This document shows, piece after piece, positions 34,047 through 42,956 of a DNA stretch of 64,000 nt (its first letter is position 1; every line of letters starts with the position of its first letter). Source of the stretch: DASUPK01 sp963815665 (lineage in GTDB: Bacteria; Actinomycetota; Thermoleophilia; Solirubrobacterales; 70-9); the NCBI GenBank assembly GCA_963815665.1, contig CAWFHN010000016.1, positions 124,001 to 188,000 on the forward strand, in the 5' to 3' direction. The translations under genes were made by a program, and so were the position numbers. Under the pieces are notes generated by a model. It was not told the origin of the DNA. It saw only the letters and a list, made by a program, of their open reading frames with translations, and ran no database searches.

Positions 34047-36200
34047 ATGTTCAACGCACTCGCATCGCTCGCTCAGAGCCGCGGCCGCCGCGTCGTGATC
34101 TTCGCGGTGATCTTCTTCATCGTCGCCGGAGCACTCGGCGGCGGCGTGGCCAGCAAGCTGGCCCCTTACGGCGCCGACGACCCGGCCACCGAGAGCGTTA
34201 AGGCCGGCGACCGCCTGGACGCCGACGGGTTCCGCCAGGCCAGCGTGATCGTGCTCGTGCAGAACGTCGACCCCAAAACCAAATCCGGCCGCGCGCGAAT
34301 CTCGGGCCTCGAGAACCAGCTCAAGGGCGACGGCGAGGTGATGTCGGTGACGAGCTACCTGGACACGCACAGCCGCGACTTCCTCTCCCGCACCGGCGAT
34401 GCGACCTATCTCGCAGTGTCGCTGAAGCCGACCGACGACAAGGAGCAGCAGGACACGGCGAAGGCGATCGCCGGCGACCTCGACGGCCAACCCGGCGTCA
34501 GCGTCGGGGGGATCGCCCTGGCCCAGGAGCAGGTCAACAAGCAGGTCGAGAAGGACCTGCGGATGGCCGAGCTGCTCGCCTTCCCGATTCTCTTCCTGCT
34601 CTCGCTGCTCTTCTTCCGCAGCGCCGTCGCGGCATTGCTGCCGCTGATGATCGGAGGGCTGGCGATCGTCGGCACCTTCCTGGCGCTCCGCCTCGCCAAC
34701 GAGGTCGTGGACGTCTCGATCTTCGCGCTCAACCTGACCACCGGCCTCGGGCTCGGGCTGGCGATCGACTACAGCCTGTTCGTGGTCTCGCGCTATCGAG
34801 AGGAGATCGCGAAGTCAGGGCCGGGGATGGAGGCGATGCGCCGGACCCTGAACACCGCCGGGCGCACCGTGCTCTTCTCGTCCCTCACTGTCGCCGCGGC
34901 ACTCGCTTCGCTGTGCGTCTTCCCGCAGCGCTTCCTCTACTCGATGGGGCTGGGTGGCGCGCTCGTCGCCCTGCTCGCCGCGACGATCGCGCTGACCGTC
35001 CTGCCCGCGGTGCTGGCGCTGCTCGGCAACCGGGTGAACGCGCTGGCGCCGGCTTTCCTGCAGCGGCGGGCTCACCGGGACGCGACCGAGACCGAATCGG
35101 GCTTCTGGTACCGGCTCTCGCGCTTCGTGATGCGCCGCCCGATCGGCGTCGCCACGGCCACGGCGGCGCTGCTGCTCGTGCTCGGAATCCCCTTCTACTC
35201 GCTCAAGTTCACCTCCGTCGACGCGCAGGTGCTGCCCGACAGCGCGAGCGCCAGGCAGGTCGACGACGTCATGCGCGCCGAGTTCCCGCCCTTCCGCGAC
35301 ACGCCGGTGCTCGCGGTCGTGGAGAACGGCTCGCCCAAGGCAATCGATGCGGTCCGCCGGGAGATCGCCGGCGTCCAGGGGATCACGGGAGTGCAGCCGC
35401 CGATCCCGCTGAAGAACGGCGACGCCGTGATCCAGGCCTACCAGGGCCAGAGTTACATCTCCGACGAGAGCCGCAACGCCGTCAAGGACATCCGGGACCT
35501 CCCCGAGCCGGATGGCTCGACTGTCCAGGTGACCGGCGCGGCCGCGCACTTCATCGACCTGCAGTCGAGCCTCGAGTCGCACGCGCCGATCGCGCTCGCG
35601 ATCGTGATCGTCGCGACCCTGATCGTGCTCTTCCTGATGACGGGGTCGGTGGTCCTGCCCGTCAAGCAGCTGGTGATGAACGCGCTCAACCTGAGCGCCA
35701 CCTTCGGGATCCTGGTCTTCGTCTTCCAGGACGGCCGGCTGGAGGGGATGCTCGACTACCGTGGCCAGGGCGCGCTCGAGCAGACGATGCCGATCCTGCT
35801 CTTCGCGGTCGTCTTCGGGCTGTCCACCGACTACGGCGTCTTCCTGCTCTCGCGGATCAAGGAGGCGCACGACTCGGGGATCAAGAGCTCGGAGGCCATC
35901 GCCGTGGGGCTGGAGCGGACCGGCCGGATCGTGACCGCGGCGGCGCTGCTCTTCGCGATCGCGATCGGTGCCTTCGCCACCTCGCAGATCATCTTCATCA
36001 AGGAGAACGGCGTGGGAACGGCGCTCGCGGTGCTGATCGACGCGAGCCTGATCAGGGCACTCCTGGTGCCCTCGCTGATGGAGCTGCTGGGTGACTGGAA
36101 CTGGTGGGCGCCGAAGCCCCTGCGCCGCCTGCACGATCGGTTCGGGGCGAGCGACACCGGCTCCGACGCCGCGCTCGCGGATTCAGCGCCTGGGAGCTGA
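34047..36200 (+). CDS. MMPL/RND-family membrane transporter
   Basis: A 717-residue MMPL protein. ATG 34047 follows AGGAGGGGG and lies 2 bp after padR. The layout is the standard duplicated one: TM1, periplasmic loop, TM2-6, a second loop, TM7-12. The proton-relay Asp-Tyr pairs are in GLGLAIDYSLFVVSRYREE and GLSTDYGVFLLSRIKE. Members export lipids, siderophores or drugs. Regulation by the coupled PadR is likely. The 3' end is overlapped antisense by an accidental extension of the glycoside hydrolase frame. Confidence 0.94.
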   Translation: MFNALASLAQSRGRRVVIFAVIFFIVAGALGGGVASKLAPYGADDPATESVKAGDRLDADGFRQASVIVLVQNVDPKTKSGRARISGLENQLKGDGEVMSVTSYLDTHSRDFLSRTGDATYLAVSLKPTDDKEQQDTAKAIAGDLDGQPGVSVGGIALAQEQVNKQVEKDLRMAELLAFPILFLLSLLFFRSAVAALLPLMIGGLAIVGTFLALRLANEVVDVSIFALNLTTGLGLGLAIDYSLFVVSRYREEIAKSGPGMEAMRRTLNTAGRTVLFSSLTVAAALASLCVFPQRFLYSMGLGGALVALLAATIALTVLPAVLALLGNRVNALAPAFLQRRAHRDATETESGFWYRLSRFVMRRPIGVATATAALLLVLGIPFYSLKFTSVDAQVLPDSASARQVDDVMRAEFPPFRDTPVLAVVENGSPKAIDAVRREIAGVQGITGVQPPIPLKNGDAVIQAYQGQSYISDESRNAVKDIRDLPEPDGSTVQVTGAAAHFIDLQSSLESHAPIALAIVIVATLIVLFLMTGSVVLPVKQLVMNALNLSATFGILVFVFQDGRLEGMLDYRGQGALEQTMPILLFAVVFGLSTDYGVFLLSRIKEAHDSGIKSSEAIAVGLERTGRIVTAAALLFAIAIGAFATSQIIFIKENGVGTALAVLIDASLIRALLVPSLMELLGDWNWWAPKPLRRLHDRFGASDTGSDAALADSAPGS

Positions 36201-36212
36201 CCCCGGGCGCCG

Positions 36213-37810
36213 TCAGCGGCGGTGGTGGCGCTTCTTCTTCTTCTTCTTGTGCTTCTTCTTCTTGTGCTTCTTCTTGTGTTCTTCTTCTTCTTCTTGTGCT
36301 TCTTCTTCTTGTGCTTCTTCTTCTTCTTGTGCTGCTTGCTTTTCGCCTTGGAGGGAGGAGGGGTGGCGCTCGGCGGCTGAGCCGACGGGGCGGTCGTCGA
36401 CCCGGCCGGCGGGGGCAGGGGCGCGAGGGTCGGCGGGGGCGTGGACTTGGGCGTAGTCGAGGCGAATGTCGCCTTCACGATCTTGTTGCCGGCGATCCGC
36501 ACGACGCAGCTGTTCGCGGAGACGGGTGAGCATCCCGACCAGGACGTGAACCTGTAGCCCGAGCCGGGGGTCTCGGTGAGCGTGAACTCGCTGCCGTCGT
36601 CCACCGTCGCGCTGCATATCCACCCGCAGCTGATGATCGCGCCGGGGATCGCCGTAACGCTCCCAGGACCCACCTTGGTCACGGCGAGGGTCCGCGGCGC
36701 GGAGCTGGTTGCCACCGGCGGGCTCGTGAACGCGCTCCGCAGTGCGACCGCCGATGGGCGCTCGCTGAAGTCATTGCGAAGCACGCCGAAGTGGTAATTC
36801 ATGTCGGACACAACCTGCGGCTGCGGATCCCGCAGGCTGTAGGACAGCGATCCGCGGATGAAGGGCCGGCGCTCGGCGGCCGCGAACATCCCCACCAGCC
36901 AACTGGACTGGGTCGCCTCGTCGACGCAGATTGGAGTCGCAGGGCAAACGTCGGCGCCGAACTCCGTCAGCCAGATCCCCTTCGAGGCGTCGCCGTGCGC
37001 CCGCATCAAGGCGCGGACCCCGTCGATGTGCTGGGCGAACATCGAGTCCGGGCGGAGCGGGTCGCCGAAATGGGGGCCGTCCGCGTCGTAGTAGATGTCG
37101 TACGGATGGATCGAGATCGCGTCCTCGCCGGTCATCCCGGCCGCGTAGAGCTGCTTCAGCCAGTCGAGGCCGCTGGGTGTTGCGTTCATCCCCAATGCGC
37201 CGGCCAGCAGCTGGCCGCTCCAGCTGCGACTGCCGAGCGCGGTGGCGGTGGCATTCACCATCGCCGCGTAGTCGGCGGCCGTGCCGTGGAAGAAGCTTGG
37301 GTTGTTGGGCTCGTTCCAGATCTCGACCGCGGCCATAGCGGCCCCCCAGCGGTCGACGATCCGGCCGACCGCGTTGCCGAAGTCGTTGGGATCGGCCGCG
37401 GATGCCAGCGAATACAGCGGGTTGAACGGGACACAGATCTGTGGATCGGAACTGGCCCAGCACGGCGTGTTGATCACCATCACCACGGCCTTCATCTGAT
37501 TCGCGGCCAGCCCGTTCATGATTCCGTCGACCCGTGCGGCGAGCGTGCTGTTCCATTGCCCGGCCGCCGAGGGCTCGAGCTGATTCCACGGGAGCGGGAC
37601 CCGCACGACGTTCGCGCCGATCGAGTGGGCCGCCTGGATCTCCTGCACCAGCTGGGCGTCGGTCGCTCCGGTCGGCGGCGTCTGCCACCAGTTCGGATGA
37701 AGGGAGAAGCCCCGCACCGGCGCGGCGCTCGCGGACGAGCAGGCGACCAGCGCAAGACAGAGCAAGGCAAGGACCCCGCCCAGGCGGGCTCGCGTGCGGT
37801 TTCGGACCAT
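36213..37810 (-). CDS. secreted glycoside hydrolase (clan GH-A-like) with InlB-type repeat and frameshifted Lys tail
   Basis: ATG 37810 begins a signal peptide (ARLGGVLALLCLALVACSSASA, lipobox-like). A TIM-barrel hydrolase follows, with GANVVRVPLPWNQLEP, the acid/base candidate in AVEIWNEPNN and the nucleophile candidate in WLTEFGAD. Next comes a beta-repeat domain of InlB-B type (GPGSVTAIPG ... GYRFTSWSGCS), a Pro-rich linker and a Lys tail. Within the AAG repeat one base appears missing at about 36278-36279, so the frame leaves the lysine register, becomes Arg/Ser/Thr-rich and runs on to 35831 antisense to the MMPL gene. Restoring one base gives a tail ending KKKKKKRHHRR and a stop at 36213. 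Either a real slippage mutation or a sequencing error. Confidence 0.75.
36231..36340. repeat. CTT/AAG microsatellite encoding the Lys tail
   Basis: About 110 bp of nearly uninterrupted CTTCTT units with spaced TGTG, coding (minus strand) for runs of lysine broken by histidine. Such tracts are prone to slippage; the unit at 36274-36284 reads TGTGTTC where neighbours read TGTGCTTC. Confidence 0.85.
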
Positions 37811-37852
37811 GCTTACCTTGTCGGCAGATACGGGCATATACCTAATAGTTGG

Positions 37853-37864
37853 GACAGTACTGTC
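37853..37864. promoter_or_regulatory. 12-bp palindrome GACAGTACTGTC
   Basis: Perfect palindrome in the 121-bp region between the divergent glycoside hydrolase and DUF6458 genes, 43 bp from the former's start. Possible operator of an unidentified regulator; chance occurrence cannot be excluded. Confidence 0.35.
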
Positions 37865-37931
37865 TGGAGCGGGCCCGAAGCTCGCTTTGCAACGCGTAGC
37901 CGGATGGGCGGCAGCGCCGAGACTCGCGGGT

Positions 37932-38171
37932 ATGCTGGCGACCGTGACCATCGCCACGGCCATCTTCCTGATCGCGATCGGCGCGATCCTGCGCTACGCA
38001 ATCAACGTCACCAGCGACGTGATCAACATTCAGACCGTCGGCCTGATCCTGATGATCGCCGGCGGCGCCGGCCTGGCGCTCTCGCTGCTCTACGAGCTGG
38101 TCCAGCAGGGCGACTCGAAGGACGAGTCCCCGCCGCGAAGCGGGTACGACGACCCGACCCGCCGCCTCTAG
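37932..38171 (+). CDS. DUF6458-like small membrane protein
   Basis: A 79-residue protein with two transmembrane helices: TIATAIFLIAIGAILRYAI and VGLILMIAGGAGLALSLLYEL, followed by a charged tail ending DDPTRRL. This is the pattern of DUF6458 proteins common in actinobacteria, function unknown. ATG 37932 is used; GTG 37944 (giving MTIATAIF) is equally compatible. It ends 4 bp from the convergent recR stop. Confidence 0.75.
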   Translation: MLATVTIATAIFLIAIGAILRYAINVTSDVINIQTVGLILMIAGGAGLALSLLYELVQQGDSKDESPPRSGYDDPTRRL

Positions 38172-38175
38172 GAGC

Positions 38176-38763
38176 CTAAGTCGCCTGACGGCCCGCGAGG
38201 GCCTTGCCGAGCGTGACCTCGTCGGCGTGCTCCAGGTCAGCGCCGACCGGCAGGCCGCTGGCAAGCCTGGTCACGGTGGTGCGGTCCCGCAGCTCGTCGG
38301 CGATGTGGAGCGCGGTCGCCTCGCCCGTGGTGGTGGGGTTGGTCGCCAGCACGACCTCCTTCACCTCCCCGTTGACCCGCTCGAGCAGTTCCGCGATGCG
38401 CAGGTCCTCGGGGTCGATTCCATCGATCGGCGACAGCGCGCCGCCGAGCACGTGGTAGACGCCGCGGTACTCGCCGGTTCGCTCGATCGGGATCACGTCG
38501 GCGGGCTCCTCCACCACACAGATCAGGGACTGGTCGCGGCGCGTGTCCTCGCAGATGCGGCAGCGAGGCCCCTCCGCGAGGTTGAAGCAGACCTCGCAGA
38601 GCCCCACCTTCTCCTTCACCTCGCGAATCGCCTCCGCCAGGCCGAGCGCGTCGGCATCGTCCGCGCGCAGGATGTGGAAGGCGAGTCGTTGCGCAGTGCG
38701 CTGCCCGATTCCCGGCAGCTTTGACAGCTCCGCGATCAGCTGGCTGATCGGTCCCGCGTACAT
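38176..38763 (-). CDS. recR: recombination protein RecR
   Basis: A 195-residue RecR, part of RecFOR loading of RecA at gaps. Helix-hairpin-helix KLPGIGQRTAQRLAF near the N-terminus, the four-Cys zinc finger CEVCFNLAEGPRCRIC, the Toprim core (ICVVEEPADVIPIERTG) and the Walker-like end region are all present. Third gene of the classical dnaX-ybaB-recR cluster, 27 bp after ybaB. Confidence 0.97.
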   Translation of the reverse strand: MYAGPISQLIAELSKLPGIGQRTAQRLAFHILRADDADALGLAEAIREVKEKVGLCEVCFNLAEGPRCRICEDTRRDQSLICVVEEPADVIPIERTGEYRGVYHVLGGALSPIDGIDPEDLRIAELLERVNGEVKEVVLATNPTTTGEATALHIADELRDRTTVTRLASGLPVGADLEHADEVTLGKALAGRQAT

Positions 38764-38790
38764 GGTCAGAGCCTAGGGACCAGGGTGGCT

Positions 38791-39126
38791 CTACATACCG
38801 GGGAGGCCCGGCATGCCACCCCCACCGCCGAGCCCGGCAATTCCGCCCATCCGGCTCGCGGCGAGATCCTGCGCGGAGCGGATCGCCTCGCTGACCGCTG
38901 CGGTGACCATGTCCTGAAGCAGCTCGGGGTCCTCCGGATCGATCGCCTCCGGATCGATCTTGATCTCACGCAGCTGCATGTCGCCGGTCATCGTCACCTT
39001 GACCATGCCACCGCCCGCGCTCGCCTCGACGATCTCCTCCTTGAGCTGCTCCTGCGCCTTCGCCATCTCGGCCTGCATCTGCTGCGCCTGCTTCATGAGC
39101 TGATTCAGGTTGGGCCCTTGAGGCAT
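38791..39126 (-). CDS. YbaB/EbfC family nucleoid-associated protein
   Basis: A 111-residue DNA-binding protein. An N-terminal coiled-coil (NQLMKQAQQMQAEMAKAQEQL) is followed by the central strand-rich GGGMVKVTMTGDMQLREIKIDPEAI. The Gly/Pro/Met-rich end (GGIAGLGGGGGMPGLPGM) is usual for actinobacterial members. Its start overlaps the dnaX stop (TGATG), giving translational coupling between polymerase clamp-loader and nucleoid protein. Confidence 0.95.
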   Translation of the reverse strand: MPQGPNLNQLMKQAQQMQAEMAKAQEQLKEEIVEASAGGGMVKVTMTGDMQLREIKIDPEAIDPEDPELLQDMVTAAVSEAIRSAQDLAASRMGGIAGLGGGGGMPGLPGM

Positions 39127-40865
39127 CAGCCTGCCTCGCTCTCGCGCGGTTCCTCGGGAACCACTTCAGTGGCGTCGAAGTTGTCCTTGACCATGTCGAC
39201 CATCTCGTCCTCGCTCATCTCCACTGACTGCTCGGGTGCTTCAGCCGGTACATCCTCCTCGGTCAGCTCGTAGAGCGGGCGCAGCTTTGTTCCGACGATC
39301 ACGCCGATCGCCTCGGTCATCCGCTCAATGTTCGCCGAGGACTCGGCCTTTTTCTTGTTGAACTTCGCCGACGACGGAAACCCGATCCGCAACACCGATC
39401 GCTCGTCGTCGATCGCCAGCGGTCTGGCCTCGTCGAAAAGTGTTGAGAGCATGGCCGACCCCGAGTCGCGCAGGTGATCGACAACGGCGGGCCACGCTTC
39501 GACGACTTGGTCGATTTCCACCGTCGCCGTTGCGACGCTGGCCTCTGATGCCTCCGGCTCCTCTTGCTCTGGTGCCTCGTCCACCGGCGGCGTGGCCGGG
39601 GGTGCGGCCTCAGCAGGCTCCGGCAGTCCGATGGCCGGCTCATCTTCGGCCTGCGCCCCAGCGTCGTCCTCAGCGCCGGCCCTGCCTGCTGAGGACGCAG
39701 CCCCGGGCGCGCCGCCCGTCAACCGAGACTCGAGGGACTCAATGCGCCGCAGTAGGGCCTCGCGAGACGAGTCCAGCGATGGCGTAGCGACCTTGAGCAA
39801 AGCGACTTCGAGCGTTAGCCGAGGGTCATCGCCCTCGCGCATCGCTGCCACCGCCCCGCTCAACGCGTCGATCGCGCCCACGAGCTTGGCGTCGTCGATT
39901 GCCTTGGCTTGTTCTGCGAGGCGCTCCGGCTGGGCGACTGTGACGGTGAAAGATTCGGGCACCTCACCAGTTGCGCGGGCGACCAAGAGCTGGCGGAGGT
40001 GGGCGATCAGGTCCCGGGCGAACTGGCCCGGGTCGCGGCCCGAGCGGGAGAGGCGCTCAACCGCCTCCAGCGCAGCTCGGGCGTCTCCAGATGCCAGCGC
40101 ATCGGTCGTGTCGAAGAGGAGCTCCGCGTCGGCGGCTCCCAGCAGCTCGACAACCTCGTCGGTTGTGACCTTGTCGCCGCCGAAGGCCACCAGCTGGTCG
40201 AGCGTGCCGAGCGCATCGCGGAAGCTGCCGGTCGCCGAGCGGGAGATCAGCGCCACTGCGACGTCCTCGATCTCGATCGACTCCGCGGCGGCGACTCGCT
40301 TCACGACTTCGGCGATCTGCTCGAGTGAGGGGCGCTGGAAGTCGAAGCGCTGGCAGCGGTCGACGATCGTCGCCATCACCTTCCGCGGCTCGGTCGTCGC
40401 CAGGACGAAGGCGGTGTTGGGGGGCGGCTCCTCGAGTGTCTTGAGGAAGGCGTTCCACGCCTCCTTGGTGAGCATGTGGGCCTCGTCGAGGATGTAGACC
40501 TTCCACCGCCCTGCGGCGGGGGCGAAGCCGACCCGCTCACGCAGCTCCCGGATGTCGTCCACCGAGCGATTCGATGCCGCGTCCATCTCGATCACGTCCA
40601 GCGAGGTGCCCGCGGCGATCGTCCGGCAGGGCTCGCACTCGCCGCACGGGGTCAGCGTCGGCCCATGGACGCAGTTGAGCGAGCGGGCGAGGATCTTCGC
40701 CATCGAGGTCTTGCCGGTCCCGCGCGAGCCGACGAACAGGTAGGCGTGATGGACGCGCCCCTTCTCGACGGCGTTGGAGAGGGTGCGCACGATGTGCTCC
40801 TGCCCGACCACCTCCGCGAAGCTCTGGGGGCGGTGGCGTCGGTAGAGAGAGGCTGATTCGGCCAC
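39126..40865 (-). CDS. dnaX: DNA polymerase III subunit gamma/tau
   Basis: A 579-residue clamp-loader ATPase. Walker A GSRGTGKT is at 46-53, the zinc-binding cysteines near C65, C74, C77 and C80, the DEAH-type Walker B in YILDEAHMLTKEAWNAFLKTLEEPP, and the sensor/arginine-finger region DRCQRFDFQRP. The C-terminal third is Ala/Glu-rich and acidic, as in tau. No slippery A-run that would signal programmed gamma formation was noticed. Leads the dnaX-ybaB-recR operon. Confidence 0.97.
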   Translation of the reverse strand: MAESASLYRRHRPQSFAEVVGQEHIVRTLSNAVEKGRVHHAYLFVGSRGTGKTSMAKILARSLNCVHGPTLTPCGECEPCRTIAAGTSLDVIEMDAASNRSVDDIRELRERVGFAPAAGRWKVYILDEAHMLTKEAWNAFLKTLEEPPPNTAFVLATTEPRKVMATIVDRCQRFDFQRPSLEQIAEVVKRVAAAESIEIEDVAVALISRSATGSFRDALGTLDQLVAFGGDKVTTDEVVELLGAADAELLFDTTDALASGDARAALEAVERLSRSGRDPGQFARDLIAHLRQLLVARATGEVPESFTVTVAQPERLAEQAKAIDDAKLVGAIDALSGAVAAMREGDDPRLTLEVALLKVATPSLDSSREALLRRIESLESRLTGGAPGAASSAGRAGAEDDAGAQAEDEPAIGLPEPAEAAPPATPPVDEAPEQEEPEASEASVATATVEIDQVVEAWPAVVDHLRDSGSAMLSTLFDEARPLAIDDERSVLRIGFPSSAKFNKKKAESSANIERMTEAIGVIVGTKLRPLYELTEEDVPAEAPEQSVEMSEDEMVDMVKDNFDATEVVPEEPRESEAG

Positions 40866-40932
40866 GAATCGAGTCTATCCGGCACCCGTCACGCCACCCC
40901 CAGCCGCCGCCCGGCGCAATAGGGTTTCACCC

Positions 40933-41955
40933 ATGCGGTTTCGGCAAATTGCGGTCTCCGCTTGGGGAGGGTTCGCGATGGTCGCGCTGCTCGGCGGCTG
41001 TGGTGGCTCGTCGGACGACGGGGCCTCGACGGGCGCCACCTCGAGCGCGAGCTCGGGCCTCACCGCCACCCCCGTGAACGTCCAGAGCCTGCCGGTCGGC
41101 ACGGACAGGTACGTGACGGACGGGCCGAAGAAGGGCTTCGTCTACTCCTGCATCACCAACTTCAACGGCGGCGGCGCCGACACGATGGGGCCCTGGTTCA
41201 GCTCGAACGGGAAGACCTTCAACCTCGATCAGAAGGTCTCCGTCGAGGGCAACGTCAAATGGAAGTCCCAGTTCTCAGAGAGCATCTCGGGGTCGAACCG
41301 GGTGCTGACCGGCAACGGGCTCCCACCCGATCCGTCGGGAGTCTTCCCGGTCCAGGCGAGCGACCCCGCCTACCAGTACGACCGCAACCCGAACTCGATC
41401 TCGAGCTACGCGCTGAACGCTTCGCTGCCTGCTGACCCGACCGTGGCGTCGAAACCATCCTGTGTGGGCGGAACGGTCGGAGTTGCGAAGACCGGCATCC
41501 CGATCTTCAGCGCGTTCGACGCCGGCGGCCGTGACGCCGTCGCGTGGGAGACCCAGGACCGCTGCGACGCGCACCCGGAGATGACCGGTCAGTATCACTA
41601 CCACTCCCTCTCGCCCTGCATCACGAGCTTGAGCGACACCGGCGGAAAGCCGAGCTCCTCCGAGCTGGTCGGGTGGGCGCTCGACGGATTCGGCATCTAT
41701 GTCGAGCGGGACTCGAGCGGCACGATGCTCTCGAGCGCCGACCTCGACGTTTGCCACGGACGCACCAGCACAGTGGACCGGGACGGCAAGCAGATATCGG
41801 TCTACCACTACGACGCCACCCTCGACTTCCCGTACGTGGTCGCCTGCTACCGCGGCACCCCGATCACCCAGGCGGAGGGGCTGGCGGTCGGGGCGCCGGA
41901 TACCGGCGGCCTCCAGCCTGCCGGGCAAACCGGTGGACCGCCACCGGGCCAGTAG
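40933..41955 (+). CDS. YHYH-domain lipoprotein
   Basis: A 340-residue exported protein. Residues 1-23 are a lipoprotein signal with a lipobox-like LLGGC. A Ser/Thr-rich linker follows, then a YHYH domain with QYHYHSLSPC, the WALDGFGIYVERD strand and DVCHGRTS near the end, likely metal-binding histidines. YHYH proteins are extracellular; some are linked to copper or phosphonate loci, but function is not settled. The C-terminus is Gly/Pro-rich. Just downstream lies a decayed TfoX-like fragment. Confidence 0.88.
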   Translation: MRFRQIAVSAWGGFAMVALLGGCGGSSDDGASTGATSSASSGLTATPVNVQSLPVGTDRYVTDGPKKGFVYSCITNFNGGGADTMGPWFSSNGKTFNLDQKVSVEGNVKWKSQFSESISGSNRVLTGNGLPPDPSGVFPVQASDPAYQYDRNPNSISSYALNASLPADPTVASKPSCVGGTVGVAKTGIPIFSAFDAGGRDAVAWETQDRCDAHPEMTGQYHYHSLSPCITSLSDTGGKPSSSELVGWALDGFGIYVERDSSGTMLSSADLDVCHGRTSTVDRDGKQISVYHYDATLDFPYVVACYRGTPITQAEGLAVGAPDTGGLQPAGQTGGPPPGQ

Positions 41956-41961
41956 GCGGTC

Positions 41962-42119
41962 ATGGCCTACGGCGGCAACATGGCCGCGGCGTGCTGGGGG
42001 AGGAACTGATCGTGCCGCTCGACCGGGATGAATCCGAGAAGGCCCTCGCCGAGGACGGTGTGCGCCCGTTCGACTTCACCGGGAGACCGATGAAGGGATC
42101 GTCCCTACCACCGAAGTAA
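41962..42119 (+). pseudogene. TfoX/Sxy N-terminal-domain remnant
   Basis: Two adjacent frames reconstruct the second half of a TfoX-type domain: YGGNMAA in one frame, then after a one-base shift VLGEELIVPLDRDESEKALA and RPFDFTGRPMKG in another. DFTGRPMKG is the family's signature near the C-terminus. The first ~50 residues are missing, and the frame break leaves only a short ORF from ATG 41962. It is therefore called a decayed or fragmentary gene. It lies 6 bp after the YHYH gene. Confidence 0.65.
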
Positions 42120-42135
42120 CCCCACACGGTCCTCG

Positions 42136-42954
42136 CTACTTCTTCACCTTCTTCTTGCACTTCTTCTTGGCCGCGGCGGCCGAGGGCTTCTTGCGCTTCT
42201 TGCGCTTGCACTTCTTCCCGGCTTGGGCCTGCCCCGCCGGCGGCGGGGTCGAGGTCGCGATCGGGGTTGCGGTCGGGGTCGGGGTCGGGGTCGCTGCCGG
42301 GGGCGTCGTCGCGGGCACCACCGGCGGCTTGACGTCCAGGGTGAGCGCCCAAGCCCTGGTGCCGAAACCGACAAAGCCGACGTTGTTGTCATCCCTCACG
42401 AACAGGTTCCAGCTGCCATTCGGTGAACCGCCTGCTAAGAAGGAGAGCTTGTTCAGGTAGGGCGGTGCCGGCCCGTTCGCCGCCCCGAGCGGCGGAGCGC
42501 TCAGGTCATCGAGCCCGGGGTCCTCGAAGTTCGAGGGCTTGAAGCTGGCGGTCTGGTTGGGGGCGCAGGGGCCGTTGTCGGAGAGGAAGGTCGGCGCGGC
42601 GTCGTCGAAGGTCCAGTCCTCGTTGACCAGGGTGTTGGGGTTCACTCCACATGCATCCGACATCAGCATCACCGTCTTCCCGTTGGGCCCCGTCATCGCC
42701 ATGTCGATGTCATCGCCACTGGCGGAGTTAATGCCGATCACCGTCACCCTCGCCTTGGTCACCGTTCCCGGAACGCCCGAGACCGCGATGCTCGAGGGAT
42801 AGTCGGTCGCGGGGCCCGATAGCGCTCCGGATCCCGAGGGATCGAGATCCGCAGTGTTGAGGAAGGTGCGTGTCTCCGCAGAGGCGGACGCCGGCAACAG
42901 CGCGACGGCGAAGGCGAACGAGACGATGAGCGTGAGGGTGTGGCGTCGGGACAT
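42136..42954 (-). CDS. secreted P-domain-like protein with Lys/Cys tail
   Basis: A 272-residue exported protein: signal peptide (LTLIVSFAFAVALLPASASA), a beta-rich domain resembling the proprotein-convertase P domain (VTVIGINSASGDDIDMAMTG, later SPNGSWNLFVRDDNN and WALTLDV), a Pro/Thr linker (TPTPTPTATP) and a tail with the pattern KKCKRKKRKK-SAAAAKKKCKKK. ATG 42954 lies 2 bp after the stop of the previous gene. The AAGGAAGTG at the end of that gene's lysine codons serves as ribosome site. No protease domain is attached, so it is probably a structural or binding module. Confidence 0.8.
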   Translation of the reverse strand: MSRRHTLTLIVSFAFAVALLPASASAETRTFLNTADLDPSGSGALSGPATDYPSSIAVSGVPGTVTKARVTVIGINSASGDDIDMAMTGPNGKTVMLMSDACGVNPNTLVNEDWTFDDAAPTFLSDNGPCAPNQTASFKPSNFEDPGLDDLSAPPLGAANGPAPPYLNKLSFLAGGSPNGSWNLFVRDDNNVGFVGFGTRAWALTLDVKPPVVPATTPPAATPTPTPTATPIATSTPPPAGQAQAGKKCKRKKRKKPSAAAAKKKCKKKVKK

Positions 42955-42956
42955 GG

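Noticed and set aside
35831..36212. C-terminal extension of the glycoside hydrolase frame antisense to the MMPL gene
   Set aside because: Arises after an apparent one-base slip in the AAG tract; sequence is antisense to conserved MMPL transmembrane coding and has no domain.
36231..36340. Non-coding simple repeat
   Set aside because: The CTT/AAG tract continues the reading frame of a secreted protein's lysine tail, so it is a coding microsatellite.
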